Below, piece by piece: positions 18,473-27,706 of a stretch of 64,000 nt of DNA. The notes beneath the pieces were generated by a model. That model searched no databases. It had not been told where the DNA came from and saw only the letters and a list, made by a program, of their open reading frames with translations. Each line of letters starts with the position of its first letter. The first letter of the stretch is position 1. The position numbers and the translations under genes were made by a program. Origin of the DNA: Rhizobiaceae bacterium (lineage in GTDB: Bacteria > Pseudomonadota > Alphaproteobacteria > Rhizobiales > Rhizobiaceae); the NCBI GenBank assembly GCA_023953845.1, contig JAMLJC010000001.1, forward strand, positions 4,040,501-4,104,500, given 5' to 3'.

Positions 18473-18973
18473 GTGACGACTCCCGCAGGCAAACCGGCAC
18501 CGGCCATCCGCCACGCAAACAAGCGCGGCGCGGCCAGACTAGCGGCCGTGCAGGCGCTCTATCAGATGGACGTGGCAGGCAGCGGTCTGCTCGAGATCAC
18601 CGCCGAGTACGAATCCTTCCGGCTCGGCAAGGAAGTCGACGGCGCGCTGTACCGCGAGGCGGACGCGCAGTGGTTCCGGGCGATACTCGCCGGCGTGGTC
18701 GAGAACCAGAAGACCGTCGATCCGATCATCCGGCAGGCATTGACGGAAGATTGGCCCTTGTCCCGTCTGGATTCCACGCTGCGCGCCATCCTGCGCGCCG
18801 GCGTCTACGAGTTGATGAAGCGCGAGGACGTGCCGGTCGCGGTGATCGTCTCCGAATATGTCGACATCGCCAAGGCGTTCTACGAAGAGGACGAGCCGAA
18901 GCTCGTCAACGCCGTTCTCGACCGGGTCGCCCGCCGTGTGAGGGGCGAGGGCCGCGGCAAGGAGGCGACATGA
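18473..18973 (+). CDS. nusB: Transcription antitermination factor NusB
   Basis: 166 aa all-helical RNA-binding protein with RGAARLAAVQALYQMD near the N-terminus and the typical LDRVARR C-terminal helix. It joins NusE at boxA sites in rRNA antitermination. GTG start at 18473, directly after ribH. Its stop overlaps the next ATG (ATGA at 18970). Confidence 0.95.
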   Translation: MTTPAGKPAPAIRHANKRGAARLAAVQALYQMDVAGSGLLEITAEYESFRLGKEVDGALYREADAQWFRAILAGVVENQKTVDPIIRQALTEDWPLSRLDSTLRAILRAGVYELMKREDVPVAVIVSEYVDIAKAFYEEDEPKLVNAVLDRVARRVRGEGRGKEAT

Positions 18974-20190
18974 CGCTGGCAGTGACCCGGCAGGAAGCGC
19001 GGCGCACGGCGTTCATCCTCGCCGCTGCGCAGGCGATCATCGGTTCGGCGCCGCCGATCTGCATTTCGGTCGGTGCGCTGGTCGGCTACCAGTTACTCGA
19101 TGCCGACAAGTCGCTGGCCACCGCGCCGGTGACCGGCTTCAATCTCGGCGTCGCGCTGGGCGCCATTCCGGCCGCCATGATCATAAGGTCGCTGGGGCAG
19201 CGCAACGGTTTCGTGACGGGCGCCGGGATCGTCGGGGTGGCCGGCCTCGTCGCGACATTCGGCATGCTGCATTCGAGCTTCTGGATCTTCGCCTTGGGCA
19301 TGGCGCTGGTCGGGCTCGGCAATTCCTTCAGCCAGCAGTACCGCTTCGCCGCTGCCGACAATGCTGATTCGACGTTCAAGGCGAAGGCGATTTCGTGGGT
19401 GATGGCGGGCGGCGTGGTCAACGGCATTCTGGGGCCGCAGATCGTCATCCTCACCGACGACCTGATGGACCCGATAAAGTTTGCCGGCTCGTTCGCCACG
19501 ATCGTCGTGCTGGCGGGCATCGGAGCGCTGATCCTCAGCTTTCTTAGGCTGAAGCCGAAGACGGAGGCGGTGGAAGCGGTGGCGTCGTCGCAGCCGGCGC
19601 GTCCGCTCGTGGAGATCATCCGGCAGCCGCAATTCGCCGTCGGCCTGCTGTGCGCCGTCGGCTCCTACACGCTGATGAGCTTTGTCATGACCGGAGCGCC
19701 GCTTGCCATAGTCGGCTGCGGTTTTTCCACCGACGAAGCCGCGCTCGGCATTTCATGGCACGTTCTGGCGATGTTCGGGCCGAGCTTCTTCACCGGCTTG
19801 CTCGTCGCCCGCTTCGGCAAGGAGACGATCATTGCCGTTGGCCTGCTCCTTTTGATCGGCTGCGCGGGATTCGCGCTCGCAGGCATCGAGCTGTGGAATT
19901 TCTGGACGGCCCTGATCCTGCTCGGCCTCGGGTGGAATTTCGGCTTCATCGGCGCGACGACCATGGTCGCCGGCAGCTACCACCTCTCCGAGAAGAGCAA
20001 GGTGCAGGGCTTCCACGATTTCGTGCTGTTCGGCTCCGTCGCATTCGCTTCCCTGATGTCCGGGATCGTCTTCAATTCGGGCGGCTGGGAGAGCCTGAAC
20101 ATCGTCGTTTTCCCGGTGACCGGGGTCTGCCTGCTTGCGCTCGTACTTCTGCGGGTCGCCGCAATGCGCCGGCCAGCCACGGCGGATTGA
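18970..20190 (+). CDS. Major facilitator superfamily transporter
   Basis: 406 aa with about 12 hydrophobic segments. The ATG at 18970 overlaps the nusB stop, which decides the start. The MFS loop motif is weak, and the sequence resembles uncharacterised rhizobial MFS permeases commonly found next to nusB. Substrate unknown; because of the rib context a flavin or vitamin role is conceivable but not supported by any motif. Confidence 0.85.
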   Translation: MTLAVTRQEARRTAFILAAAQAIIGSAPPICISVGALVGYQLLDADKSLATAPVTGFNLGVALGAIPAAMIIRSLGQRNGFVTGAGIVGVAGLVATFGMLHSSFWIFALGMALVGLGNSFSQQYRFAAADNADSTFKAKAISWVMAGGVVNGILGPQIVILTDDLMDPIKFAGSFATIVVLAGIGALILSFLRLKPKTEAVEAVASSQPARPLVEIIRQPQFAVGLLCAVGSYTLMSFVMTGAPLAIVGCGFSTDEAALGISWHVLAMFGPSFFTGLLVARFGKETIIAVGLLLLIGCAGFALAGIELWNFWTALILLGLGWNFGFIGATTMVAGSYHLSEKSKVQGFHDFVLFGSVAFASLMSGIVFNSGGWESLNIVVFPVTGVCLLALVLLRVAAMRRPATAD

Positions 20191-20249
20191 GCGGAATCCT
20201 TCGCCGCCTCGATCTTTCCGGTGAAAATCGGGCGAAAAACGCACAAAAC

Positions 20250-20278
20250 CTTGACGATATGAAGCGACTTTCTCATAA
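20250..20278 (+). promoter_or_regulatory. Predicted sigma-70 promoter of hppA
   Basis: CTTGAC at 20250-20255 and TCATAA at 20273-20278 with a 17-bp spacer, a good match to the rhizobial CTTGAC-N17 pattern, 84 bp before the hppA start. Confidence 0.55.
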
Positions 20279-20361
20279 GCCCTAGCGTGAAGCCGCGCGC
20301 GCGGCTTCGCTCACGTGGTCCGGGGGGAATCTGCCGGACGCAATCAGGGAAAAAATCGGCA

Positions 20362-22509
20362 ATGACCATGCTTTACGTCGTCATCGCCTGCGGTCTGCTT
20401 TCCGTCCTCTACGCCATCTGGGCGACACAGTCGGTCCTCGCGTCCGACCAGGGCAATGCACGCATGCAGGAAATCGCTGCCGCCATCCGCGAGGGTGCGC
20501 AGGCTTATCTGACCCGCCAGTACACCAACATCGCCATTGTCGGCGTGGTCGTGTTCCTGCTGGCCTGGTGGCTCTTGTCCGGAATTGCGGCCATCGGCTT
20601 TCTGATCGGCGCGGTTCTTTCGGGCGCTGCCGGCTTTATAGGCATGCACGTCTCCGTGCGGGCCAATGTGCGCACGGCGCAGGCGGCCTCGAACAGTCTG
20701 TCTGCCGGCCTCGACATCGCCTTCAAGGCGGGCGCCATTACGGGTATGCTGGTGGCTGGCCTCGCGCTGCTGGGCGTTGCCGTATACTATTGGGTTCTGG
20801 TCGGACCGTTGGGCTACAGCCCGGCCGACCGCACCGTGATCGACGCGCTGGTCGCGCTCGGCTTCGGCGCCTCGCTGATCTCCATCTTCGCCCGTCTCGG
20901 CGGCGGTATCTTCACCAAGGGTGCGGATGTCGGCGGCGATCTCGTTGGCAAGGTCGAAGCGGGCATCCCCGAGGACGACCCGCGCAACCCGGCGACGATC
21001 GCCGACAATGTCGGCGACAATGTCGGCGATTGCGCCGGCATGGCGGCCGATCTCTTCGAAACCTACGCGGTGACGGTCGTCGCCACCATGGTGCTCGCGG
21101 CGATCTTCTTCGGCACGGCCGCCAATCTCGCCGACGTGATGCTTTATCCGCTCGCCATCTGCGGCGCCTGCATCATCACGTCGATCGTCGGCACTTTCTT
21201 CGTCAAGCTCGGCACCAACGGCTCGATCATGGGCGCCCTCTACAAGGGCCTGATCGTGACCGGCATCCTTTCCGTTGTCGGGCTCGGCGCAGCCAATTCG
21301 CTGACCATCGGCTGGGGCGACATCGGCACCGCCAACGGCGTCACGATCAACGGCACGAGCCTGTTCGTCTGCGGCCTGATCGGCCTCCTCGTGACGGCGC
21401 TGATCGTCGTCATCACCGAGTATTACACCGGCACGAACAAGCGCCCGGTGAACTCGATCGCGCAGGCGTCGGTCACCGGTCACGGCACCAACGTCATCCA
21501 GGGCCTCGCGGTTTCGCTCGAATCGACGGCGCTTCCGGCGATCGTCATCGTCGGCGGCATCATCGCCACGTTCCAACTTGCCGGTCTGTTCGGCACCGCG
21601 ATCGCGGTGACCACCATGCTCGGCCTCGCCGGCATGATCGTGGCGCTCGACGCCTTCGGCCCGGTTACGGACAACGCCGGCGGCATCGCCGAAATGTCCG
21701 GCCTGCCGAAGGAAGTCCGTCATTCGACAGACGCGCTGGACGCGGTCGGCAACACCACCAAGGCCGTCACCAAGGGCTATGCCATCGGTTCGGCCGGTCT
21801 CGGCGCGCTGGTGCTGTTCGCCGCCTACAGCTACGACCTGCAGTACTTCGCGGCGAATTCCACCCGGTATCCGTATTTCGCGGATCTCGGCACGGTGTCG
21901 TTCGACCTGTCGAATCCGTATGTCGTCGCCGGCCTGATCTTCGGCGGCCTGATCCCCTACCTCTTCGGCGGCATCGCCATGACGGCGGTGGGACGCGCGG
22001 CCGGCGCGATCGTGGAGGAGGTGCGCAAGCAGTTCCGCGAGAACCCCGGCATCATGCAGGGCACCTCGAAGCCGAACTACGCCCGCGCGGTCGACCTTCT
22101 GACGCGCGCCGCGATCAAGGAGATGGTCATCCCGTCGCTCCTGCCGGTGCTGGCACCGCTGGTCGTGTATTTCGGCGTTCTGCTGATCTCGGGCTCCAAG
22201 GCCTCGGCCTTCGCCGCGCTTGGCGCGTCGCTGCTCGGCGTGATCGTCAACGGCCTCTTCGTCGCTATCTCGATGACCTCGGGCGGCGGTGCATGGGACA
22301 ACGCCAAGAAGTCCTTCGAGGACGGATTCGTCGACAAGGACGGCGTCAAGCACCTCAAGGGCTCCGAGGCCCACAAGGCATCGGTGACCGGCGATACGGT
22401 GGGCGATCCCTACAAGGACACCGCCGGCCCGGCCGTCAATCCGGCCATCAAGATCACCAATATCGTGGCGCTGCTGCTGCTCGCCGTGCTCGCGCATAGC
22501 GGCATGTGA
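20362..22509 (+). CDS. hppA: K+-insensitive proton-translocating pyrophosphatase
   Basis: 715 aa inner-membrane protein with about 16 helices that couples pyrophosphate hydrolysis to proton export. The substrate motif DVGGDLVGKVEAGIPEDD and the acidic DNVGDNVGD repeat are present. The residue deciding potassium dependence is Lys (GNTTKAVTKG, near 467), which marks the K+-independent proton-pumping class. ATG 20362 is preceded by GGGA; an in-frame ATG at 20287 would add an arginine-rich leader. Confidence 0.96.
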   Translation: MTMLYVVIACGLLSVLYAIWATQSVLASDQGNARMQEIAAAIREGAQAYLTRQYTNIAIVGVVVFLLAWWLLSGIAAIGFLIGAVLSGAAGFIGMHVSVRANVRTAQAASNSLSAGLDIAFKAGAITGMLVAGLALLGVAVYYWVLVGPLGYSPADRTVIDALVALGFGASLISIFARLGGGIFTKGADVGGDLVGKVEAGIPEDDPRNPATIADNVGDNVGDCAGMAADLFETYAVTVVATMVLAAIFFGTAANLADVMLYPLAICGACIITSIVGTFFVKLGTNGSIMGALYKGLIVTGILSVVGLGAANSLTIGWGDIGTANGVTINGTSLFVCGLIGLLVTALIVVITEYYTGTNKRPVNSIAQASVTGHGTNVIQGLAVSLESTALPAIVIVGGIIATFQLAGLFGTAIAVTTMLGLAGMIVALDAFGPVTDNAGGIAEMSGLPKEVRHSTDALDAVGNTTKAVTKGYAIGSAGLGALVLFAAYSYDLQYFAANSTRYPYFADLGTVSFDLSNPYVVAGLIFGGLIPYLFGGIAMTAVGRAAGAIVEEVRKQFRENPGIMQGTSKPNYARAVDLLTRAAIKEMVIPSLLPVLAPLVVYFGVLLISGSKASAFAALGASLLGVIVNGLFVAISMTSGGGAWDNAKKSFEDGFVDKDGVKHLKGSEAHKASVTGDTVGDPYKDTAGPAVNPAIKITNIVALLLLAVLAHSGM

Positions 22510-22525
22510 GCTGAGACGCTCGTGA

Positions 22526-22559
22526 AAAAGGCCCGCCGGAGCGATCCGGCGGGCCTTTT
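22526..22559. terminator. Bidirectional terminator between hppA and bamE
   Basis: Perfect 15-bp stem (22526-22540 with 22545-22559, loop GCGA) with an A run on the left and a T run on the right, so it can end both converging transcripts. Confidence 0.9.
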
Positions 22560-22605
22560 GCTATTTTATACAGGTAGCTGCGGCGCTCGAAGCAGCCGGA
22601 GTACG

Positions 22606-23118
22606 CTATCGGGTCGGCTGGCCCGAGCCTCCCGGCACGCTCGGCAGGCCGCTGACGCCGGCGAGGATCTGGCCGATAAAGGTCTGGTCCTTGCCGCCTG
22701 TCGGCGTCGTGCGCGACACGAAGTCGAAGACCTTGCCGTCCTTGAGGCCGTAATTGGCGATGTTGGTGACCCTGCCGTCCTCGCCGAAATAAACGGCCAG
22801 CACACGCTGGTCGACAATGTGCGGATTCTGGAAGGCCATGCTGCGCTTGCGCGTCTGCGAGATGTAATAATAGACCTCGTTGTCGAAGGTCGCCTTTGTC
22901 GAGGGCGAGCCGAGCGCCAGGATCACCTGTTCGCGGCTTGAGCCGACCGGCACGAGTTCGAGCTGCTGCTCGTCGATCACATAGCCCTTGTGCAGCGTTT
23001 CGCTGGCGCTCAGGTTCAGCGCCGAGGTGTTGCAGCCGGAAAGCGCGATTGACGACAGCGCCGCCACGCCCCAGATCAGGCCGGAATTGAGAAGGCGCGA
23101 ATTCAAAGGCAACTCCAT
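22606..23118 (-). CDS. bamE: Outer-membrane assembly lipoprotein BamE (SmpA/OmlA)
   Basis: 170 aa. Lipoprotein signal ending in the lipobox LSGC (about 26-29) followed by a single SmpA/OmlA domain (VGSSREQVILALGSPSTKATF, then the YYISQ strand). BamE is a peripheral subunit of the Bam complex that inserts beta-barrel proteins. The C-terminal tail after about 145 is Gly/Pro-rich. Divergent from the cytochrome chaperone gene. Confidence 0.92.
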   Translation of the reverse strand: MELPLNSRLLNSGLIWGVAALSSIALSGCNTSALNLSASETLHKGYVIDEQQLELVPVGSSREQVILALGSPSTKATFDNEVYYYISQTRKRSMAFQNPHIVDQRVLAVYFGEDGRVTNIANYGLKDGKVFDFVSRTTPTGGKDQTFIGQILAGVSGLPSVPGGSGQPTR

Positions 23119-23227
23119 GGTGGCGCAACTCCGTCAACGGTTTGCACGGAGCGGCAAAACGGGTAAACCAGCTTCCTTGCCGATGCAACCGAACGCGGCT
23201 TCATTCGCTTCCCGGAGGCCACAGTTG

Positions 23228-23776
23228 ATGTTCCAGCGCTGGTTCGGCCGCGATTCCCGCACCAACCGTGCAATAACCGATGCGCTCTACGAGCAAATCG
23301 TGGCGGCCGCGCGGCAGCCGGCCCTTTATGCGCAGTGGGACGTGCCTGACACGCCGCTCGGGCGATTCGAAATGGTCGGGCTGCATGTTTTCCTTTTTCT
23401 GCATCGTGTCCGGGGCGAGGATGGCGCGATTGCCGACATCGCGCAGACGATGACCGACGAGTTCTTTGCGGATGTGGACAGCTCGGTCCGGGAACTGGGC
23501 GTAGGCGACTCGGGCGTGCCGAAGCGGGTGAAGCGGCTGGCGAAGATGTTCTATGGTCGCGTTGCAGCCTATGGCGAGGCGCTGGACAAGGATGACGCGG
23601 CCGCGCTGGCCGCCGCGCTCTCGCGCAACGTCCGCCCGGATCTGGCCCGCTGGGACGGGGCGGAGCCGCTGGCGGAGTATGTGCGCGTAGCCGATGCCGG
23701 GTTGCGCGGGCAGGCTGTTGCCGAGTTTCTGGCTGCCCGGATCGCATTTCCGCAGGCCGGAGGGATCGAACGATGA
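23228..23776 (+). CDS. Ubiquinol-cytochrome c chaperone (CBP3/UQCC1 family)
   Basis: 182 aa. FEMVGLHVFLFLHRVRGE and the surrounding helical region are typical of CBP3-like bacterial proteins that assist cytochrome bc1 assembly. The start at 23228 has GGAGG 10 bases upstream; in-frame codons further upstream would overlap bamE. The stop overlaps the next start (ATGA). Confidence 0.88.
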   Translation: MFQRWFGRDSRTNRAITDALYEQIVAAARQPALYAQWDVPDTPLGRFEMVGLHVFLFLHRVRGEDGAIADIAQTMTDEFFADVDSSVRELGVGDSGVPKRVKRLAKMFYGRVAAYGEALDKDDAAALAAALSRNVRPDLARWDGAEPLAEYVRVADAGLRGQAVAEFLAARIAFPQAGGIER

Positions 23777-24324
23777 AGCAGGAGACGAGGAGCCCAGTAT
23801 CCTATCCGGTCAATGTCGCGCGCCTGCCGCAGAAAGGCATGCCGGTCACCATCGTGGCCGACGATGCCCAGCGCGCCGCACTGGCTGACCAGCACGGGCT
23901 GCTCTCTGTGCGCAGCTTCCGGGCCGAGCTTCTCGTCACGACGTGGAAGCGCAACGGGGTGAGGGTCGCCGGAACGGTTGAGGCGGATATCGATCAGGAA
24001 TGCGTGGTGACGCTGGAACCTCTGCAGGCCACGATCTCGGAGGAGTTTTCGCAGGTCTTTCTGCCGGAACAGTCCAGGCTTGGCCGGGAGGGGTTTCACG
24101 AGGGAGGGGAGATTCATCTCGATGCCGAAGGGCCGGACAGTCCCGAGCCCTTCAGTGGCGATGTTATCGACGTTGGCGCTCTGGCGGAGGAGTTCTTCGG
24201 TCTGGCCATCGATCCATACCCGCGCAAGCCGGGCGCCGCGCTCGACGCGGGAACGGGCGAGGAAGGATCGGCGACAGGCGGTTCCTTGCGCGAAAAGCTG
24301 CTGTCATTCACACGAAAAAGCTGA
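23773..24324 (+). CDS. yceD: DUF177 protein, YceD-like (23S rRNA accumulation)
   Basis: 183 aa. Contains the DUF177 region with CVVTLEPLQATISEEF and the C-terminal EEFFGLAIDPYPRKPGA motif. YceD family members affect 23S rRNA accumulation and are usually next to rpmF/plsX; here plsX follows without rpmF between them. Translationally coupled to the chaperone gene. Confidence 0.88.
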   Translation: MKQETRSPVSYPVNVARLPQKGMPVTIVADDAQRAALADQHGLLSVRSFRAELLVTTWKRNGVRVAGTVEADIDQECVVTLEPLQATISEEFSQVFLPEQSRLGREGFHEGGEIHLDAEGPDSPEPFSGDVIDVGALAEEFFGLAIDPYPRKPGAALDAGTGEEGSATGGSLREKLLSFTRKS

Positions 24325-24429
24325 TCCAGGCAGCTTCCGGGAGGAATTTGACGTTGTGCGCCGGCCCGAAACCAGTATTTTCGCCGGACTTTCCGGTCCC
24401 GGTCGGGACGACCACGAGATGAACTGCGC

Positions 24430-25494
24430 GTGATAACCATTTCCATCGACGCGATGGGAGGTGACCATGGTCCCTCCGTCACGGTGCCTGCGCTCGAACG
24501 TGTGATCGAGCGCCGGCCCGATCTTCGCTTCCTGGTCTACGGCATCGAGTCCGAGTTGCGTCCGTGGCTCGACAAGCATCCGAAGGTGGCGGCGGCAAGC
24601 ACACTGGTGCCTTGCGAAATAGCGGTGTCCATGTCCGACAAGCCGAGCCAGGCGCTGCGGCAGGGACGATGGAAATCCTCGATGTGGAAGGCGATCGAGG
24701 CGGTGAAGACCGGTGAGGCCAGCGTCTGCATTTCGGCCGGCAATACCGGCGCGCTGATGGCCATGTCGAAATTCTGCCTGCGCACCATGGCCAGTATCGA
24801 GCGCCCGGCGATTGCCGCGATCTGGCCGAACATCCGCTCCGAAAGCGTCGTGCTCGACGTCGGTGCCACGATCGGCGCCGATTCGCACCAGCTCATCGAC
24901 TTCGCGATCCTCGGCGCCGCCATGGCGCGGGCATTGTTTTCCATCGAGAAGCCGACCGTCGGCCTGCTGAATGTCGGCGTCGAGGAAATCAAGGGGCAGG
25001 AAGAGGTCAAGGAGGCAGGTCGCCTGCTGCGGGAAGCCGCCATGCCGTCGATGACCTATCACGGCTTCGTCGAAGGCGACGACATCAGCAAGGGCACCGT
25101 GGACGTCGTGGTGACCGAAGGGTTTTCGGGCAATATCGCGCTGAAGACCGCCGAGGGGACGGCGCGGCAGATCGGCAGCTATCTTCGTTCGGCCATGAAC
25201 AGGACCTGGCGGGCAAGGCTCGGCTATCTGCTCGCTCGTCCTGCTTTCGAGCGCCTGCGCGAGAAGATGGACGTGCGCAAATCCAATGGCGGCGTCTTCC
25301 TCGGCCTGAACGGCATCGTGGTGAAGAGCCACGGGGGTACCGACGACCAGGGTTTTGCGGCCGCGGTCGAGCTCGGCTACGACATGGTGCGCAACAGCCT
25401 GATCGAACGGATCAAGGCCGATCTCGACACGTTTCACGCCCGTCTGCCGCAGACGCTTCTGGGCGTTCGACAATCCGCCGATGAAAGCGAATAG
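24430..25494 (+). CDS. plsX: Phosphate acyltransferase PlsX
   Basis: 354 aa. Opens with ISIDAMGGDHGPSVTVPA, the PlsX hallmark. Converts acyl-ACP and phosphate to acyl-phosphate, the first step of phospholipid synthesis via PlsY. GTG start at 24430 places the conserved segment right at the N-terminus. fabH starts 12 bp after the stop, the conserved yceD-plsX-fabH order. Confidence 0.96.
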   Translation: MITISIDAMGGDHGPSVTVPALERVIERRPDLRFLVYGIESELRPWLDKHPKVAAASTLVPCEIAVSMSDKPSQALRQGRWKSSMWKAIEAVKTGEASVCISAGNTGALMAMSKFCLRTMASIERPAIAAIWPNIRSESVVLDVGATIGADSHQLIDFAILGAAMARALFSIEKPTVGLLNVGVEEIKGQEEVKEAGRLLREAAMPSMTYHGFVEGDDISKGTVDVVVTEGFSGNIALKTAEGTARQIGSYLRSAMNRTWRARLGYLLARPAFERLREKMDVRKSNGGVFLGLNGIVVKSHGGTDDQGFAAAVELGYDMVRNSLIERIKADLDTFHARLPQTLLGVRQSADESE

Positions 25495-25506
25495 CAGAGG
25501 CTCTCT

Positions 25507-26478
25507 ATGATACGTTCCGTGGTGCGCGGCGTGGGCGCATCGTTGCCGCGCCGGGTCATGAAGAACGCCGATTTCGAGGGCGTCGTGGAGACGTCCGACG
25601 AGTGGATCGTGCAGCGAACCGGCATCCGCCAGCGCCATATCGCGGCGGACGACGAGACGACGGCGTCCCTCGGCGAGGCGGCGGCGCGCGCCGCGCTAGA
25701 CAATGCGGGCCTGGCTCCCGCCGACATCGATCTGATCGTGCTTGCGACGTCGACGCCGAACAATACCTTCCCCGCGACCGCTGTGGAGATCCAGAGCCGG
25801 CTTGGCATGCGTCACGGCTTCGCCTTCGACATGCAGGCCGTCTGCAGCGGCTTCGTCTACGCTGTCACCACTGCCGACCTCTATTTGCGCGGCGGCCTCG
25901 CGAAACGGGCGCTGGTTATCGGCTCGGAGACGTTTTCGCGCATTCTCGACTGGTCGGACCGCACCACATGCGTGCTTTTCGGCGACGGCGCGGGCGCGCT
26001 GGTGCTTGAAGCGCAGGAAGGCGAGGGAACGATCGCGGACCGTGGCGTCCTGACGGCCAGCCTCCGTTCGGACGGCACGCACAAGGACAAGCTTTTCGTC
26101 GACGGCGGACCGTCCACGACGCAGACGATCGGACATCTGCGCATGGAGGGCCGCGAGGTGTTCAAGCACGCTGTCGGTATGATCACCGACGTCATCGAGG
26201 CCACGTTCGGCGAGGCGAAGATCACCGCCGAGGATATTCAGTGGTTCGTGCCGCATCAGGCCAACCGGCGCATCATCGACGCGTCGGCGAAGAAGCTCGG
26301 GATTGCCGAGGATAAGGTGATCGTGACCGTCGACCAGCACGGCAACACCTCTGCGGCGTCGGTGCCGCTGGCGCTGTCGGTCGCGGTGGCCGACGGGCGG
26401 ATCAGGAAGGGCGATCTCGTTCTTCTGGAGGCGATGGGCGGCGGGTTTACGTGGGGTGCGGTGCTGCTGCGCTGGTAG
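25507..26478 (+). CDS. fabH: 3-oxoacyl-ACP synthase III
   Basis: 323 aa. The Cys-His-Asn triad is intact: C113 (AVCSGFVYA), H250 (WFVPHQANRR), N280 (HGNTSAAS). It starts fatty-acid elongation by condensing acetyl-CoA with malonyl-ACP. Operon with plsX. Confidence 0.96.
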   Translation: MIRSVVRGVGASLPRRVMKNADFEGVVETSDEWIVQRTGIRQRHIAADDETTASLGEAAARAALDNAGLAPADIDLIVLATSTPNNTFPATAVEIQSRLGMRHGFAFDMQAVCSGFVYAVTTADLYLRGGLAKRALVIGSETFSRILDWSDRTTCVLFGDGAGALVLEAQEGEGTIADRGVLTASLRSDGTHKDKLFVDGGPSTTQTIGHLRMEGREVFKHAVGMITDVIEATFGEAKITAEDIQWFVPHQANRRIIDASAKKLGIAEDKVIVTVDQHGNTSAASVPLALSVAVADGRIRKGDLVLLEAMGGGFTWGAVLLRW

Positions 26479-26491
26479 GCCGGGATCGGTT

Positions 26492-26520
26492 CTTGACCTT
26501 GCCGGACCAATTTCCTAACG
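26492..26520 (+). promoter_or_regulatory. Predicted promoter of ihfA
   Basis: CTTGAC at 26492-26497 and CTAACG at 26515-26520, 17-bp spacer, 54 bp before the ihfA start. Confidence 0.45.
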
Positions 26521-26573
26521 TCGCACCCGTTTGGAACTGACCCTTGTGTTTTTGAGGATGGTTGGACGTTCGA

Positions 26574-26894
26574 ATGGGGGGACACACACTCACTCGCGCC
26601 GACCTGGCCGAAGCTGTCTATCGCAAGGTCGGGCTATCTCGTACTGAGTCCGCGCAACTCGTGGAGGCTGTGCTCGACGAGATTTGCGAAGCAATCGTGC
26701 GCGGCGAGACGGTCAAGCTTTCCTCTTTCGCGACCTTTCATGTTCGCGACAAGAACGAGCGTATCGGCCGCAACCCGAAGACCGGCGAGGAGGTTCCGAT
26801 CCTGCCCCGCCGCGTCATGACGTTCAAGGCCTCCAACGTGCTCAAGTCGCGCATTTTGAAGGCGCACAACAGCGGCAAGCCGAAGGGCAAGTAG
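26574..26894 (+). CDS. ihfA: Integration host factor subunit alpha
   Basis: 106 aa from ATG 26574; a TTG four codons upstream is unlikely because rhizobial IhfA proteins begin MGG. The HU/IHF fold is complete with the DNA-intercalating arm GRNPKTGEEVPILPRRVMTF. Bends DNA as a heterodimer with IhfB. Next to a MerR regulator, the usual ihfA-merR arrangement. Confidence 0.94.
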   Translation: MGGHTLTRADLAEAVYRKVGLSRTESAQLVEAVLDEICEAIVRGETVKLSSFATFHVRDKNERIGRNPKTGEEVPILPRRVMTFKASNVLKSRILKAHNSGKPKGK

Positions 26895-27009
26895 CGACTT
26901 CGCCACGGTTGCGGTCTTTTTCCGGGCGCGTTGGCTTTTTTCGCTTGAAAGCCGCCCGGCAACGGCCTGTGATTGCTTGTGATTCGAGCGTCGCACCAAA
27001 GGTTGCAGC

Positions 27010-27558
27010 ATGGATAAGAGTCCAGACGCGTTCCGTACGATCAGCGAGGTGGCCGAGGATCTCGACCTGCCGCAGCATGTGTTGCGTTTCTGGGAAACGC
27101 GCTTCGCCCAGATAAAGCCGATGAAACGCGGCGGCGGACGCCGCTACTACCGACCGCACGACGTGGAACTGATCAAGGGCATCAGGCATATGCTCTATGA
27201 TCAGGGCTACACCATCAAGGGCGTGCAGAAGCTGCTGCGCGAGAACGGCAACCAGTTCCTCGTCGCGGTCGCCAATGGCGACGTCGCGGCGATCGAGGCG
27301 ATCGCCCAGCGCAAGCAGGCGGAAGCAGCAGCGGCGATCACGCCTGCTGCCCAGCCTCGCAACACAGCCGACGACGAGGTGCTGCTCGGCGAGGCCAAGG
27401 CGAAGCCCAACCGCCGTTTCTTCGGGCTCGGCAAGGCGGAAGACGAGGGACCGATAGCGCCGGGTCAGGGCAAGCTCTCGCGCGACAACCGCGCCCTTCT
27501 GCAGGAAGCACTTTTCGACCTTCTGGAATGCAAGCGCCTGCTCGATCAGGTGCGATAG
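27010..27558 (+). CDS. MerR family regulator
   Basis: 182 aa. N-terminal MerR helix-turn-helix (AFRTISEVAEDLDLPQHVLR, WETRFAQIKPMKRGGGRRYY, about 5-75). The remainder is a short coil without metal-binding cysteines, so it is not a metal sensor of the classical type. Conserved partner of ihfA in alphaproteobacteria; target unknown. Confidence 0.88.
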   Translation: MDKSPDAFRTISEVAEDLDLPQHVLRFWETRFAQIKPMKRGGGRRYYRPHDVELIKGIRHMLYDQGYTIKGVQKLLRENGNQFLVAVANGDVAAIEAIAQRKQAEAAAAITPAAQPRNTADDEVLLGEAKAKPNRRFFGLGKAEDEGPIAPGQGKLSRDNRALLQEALFDLLECKRLLDQVR

Positions 27559-27706
27559 GATTTTCGCGATTGGTGGCCTGCCTGGGCCGCCGATCCCGCC
27601 TTTGGCGGTTAGCCACGCAAGCGTCGAAACTCGTCGGGCGTTTTGCATTGCGGTATGCCGGCAAGCCGGATAACGGTCTAGCCTCTTCAGGCGTCGGGCT
27701 CTCTCC

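Noticed and set aside
20344..22497. 717-codon open frame antisense to hppA
   Set aside because: GC-rich codon bias opens the opposite frame; composition (Arg/Asp/His-rich, no hydrophobic core) and lack of motifs mark it as a shadow of hppA.
24304..25638. 444-codon open frame antisense to plsX
   Set aside because: Same shadow effect over plsX; no motif, biased composition.
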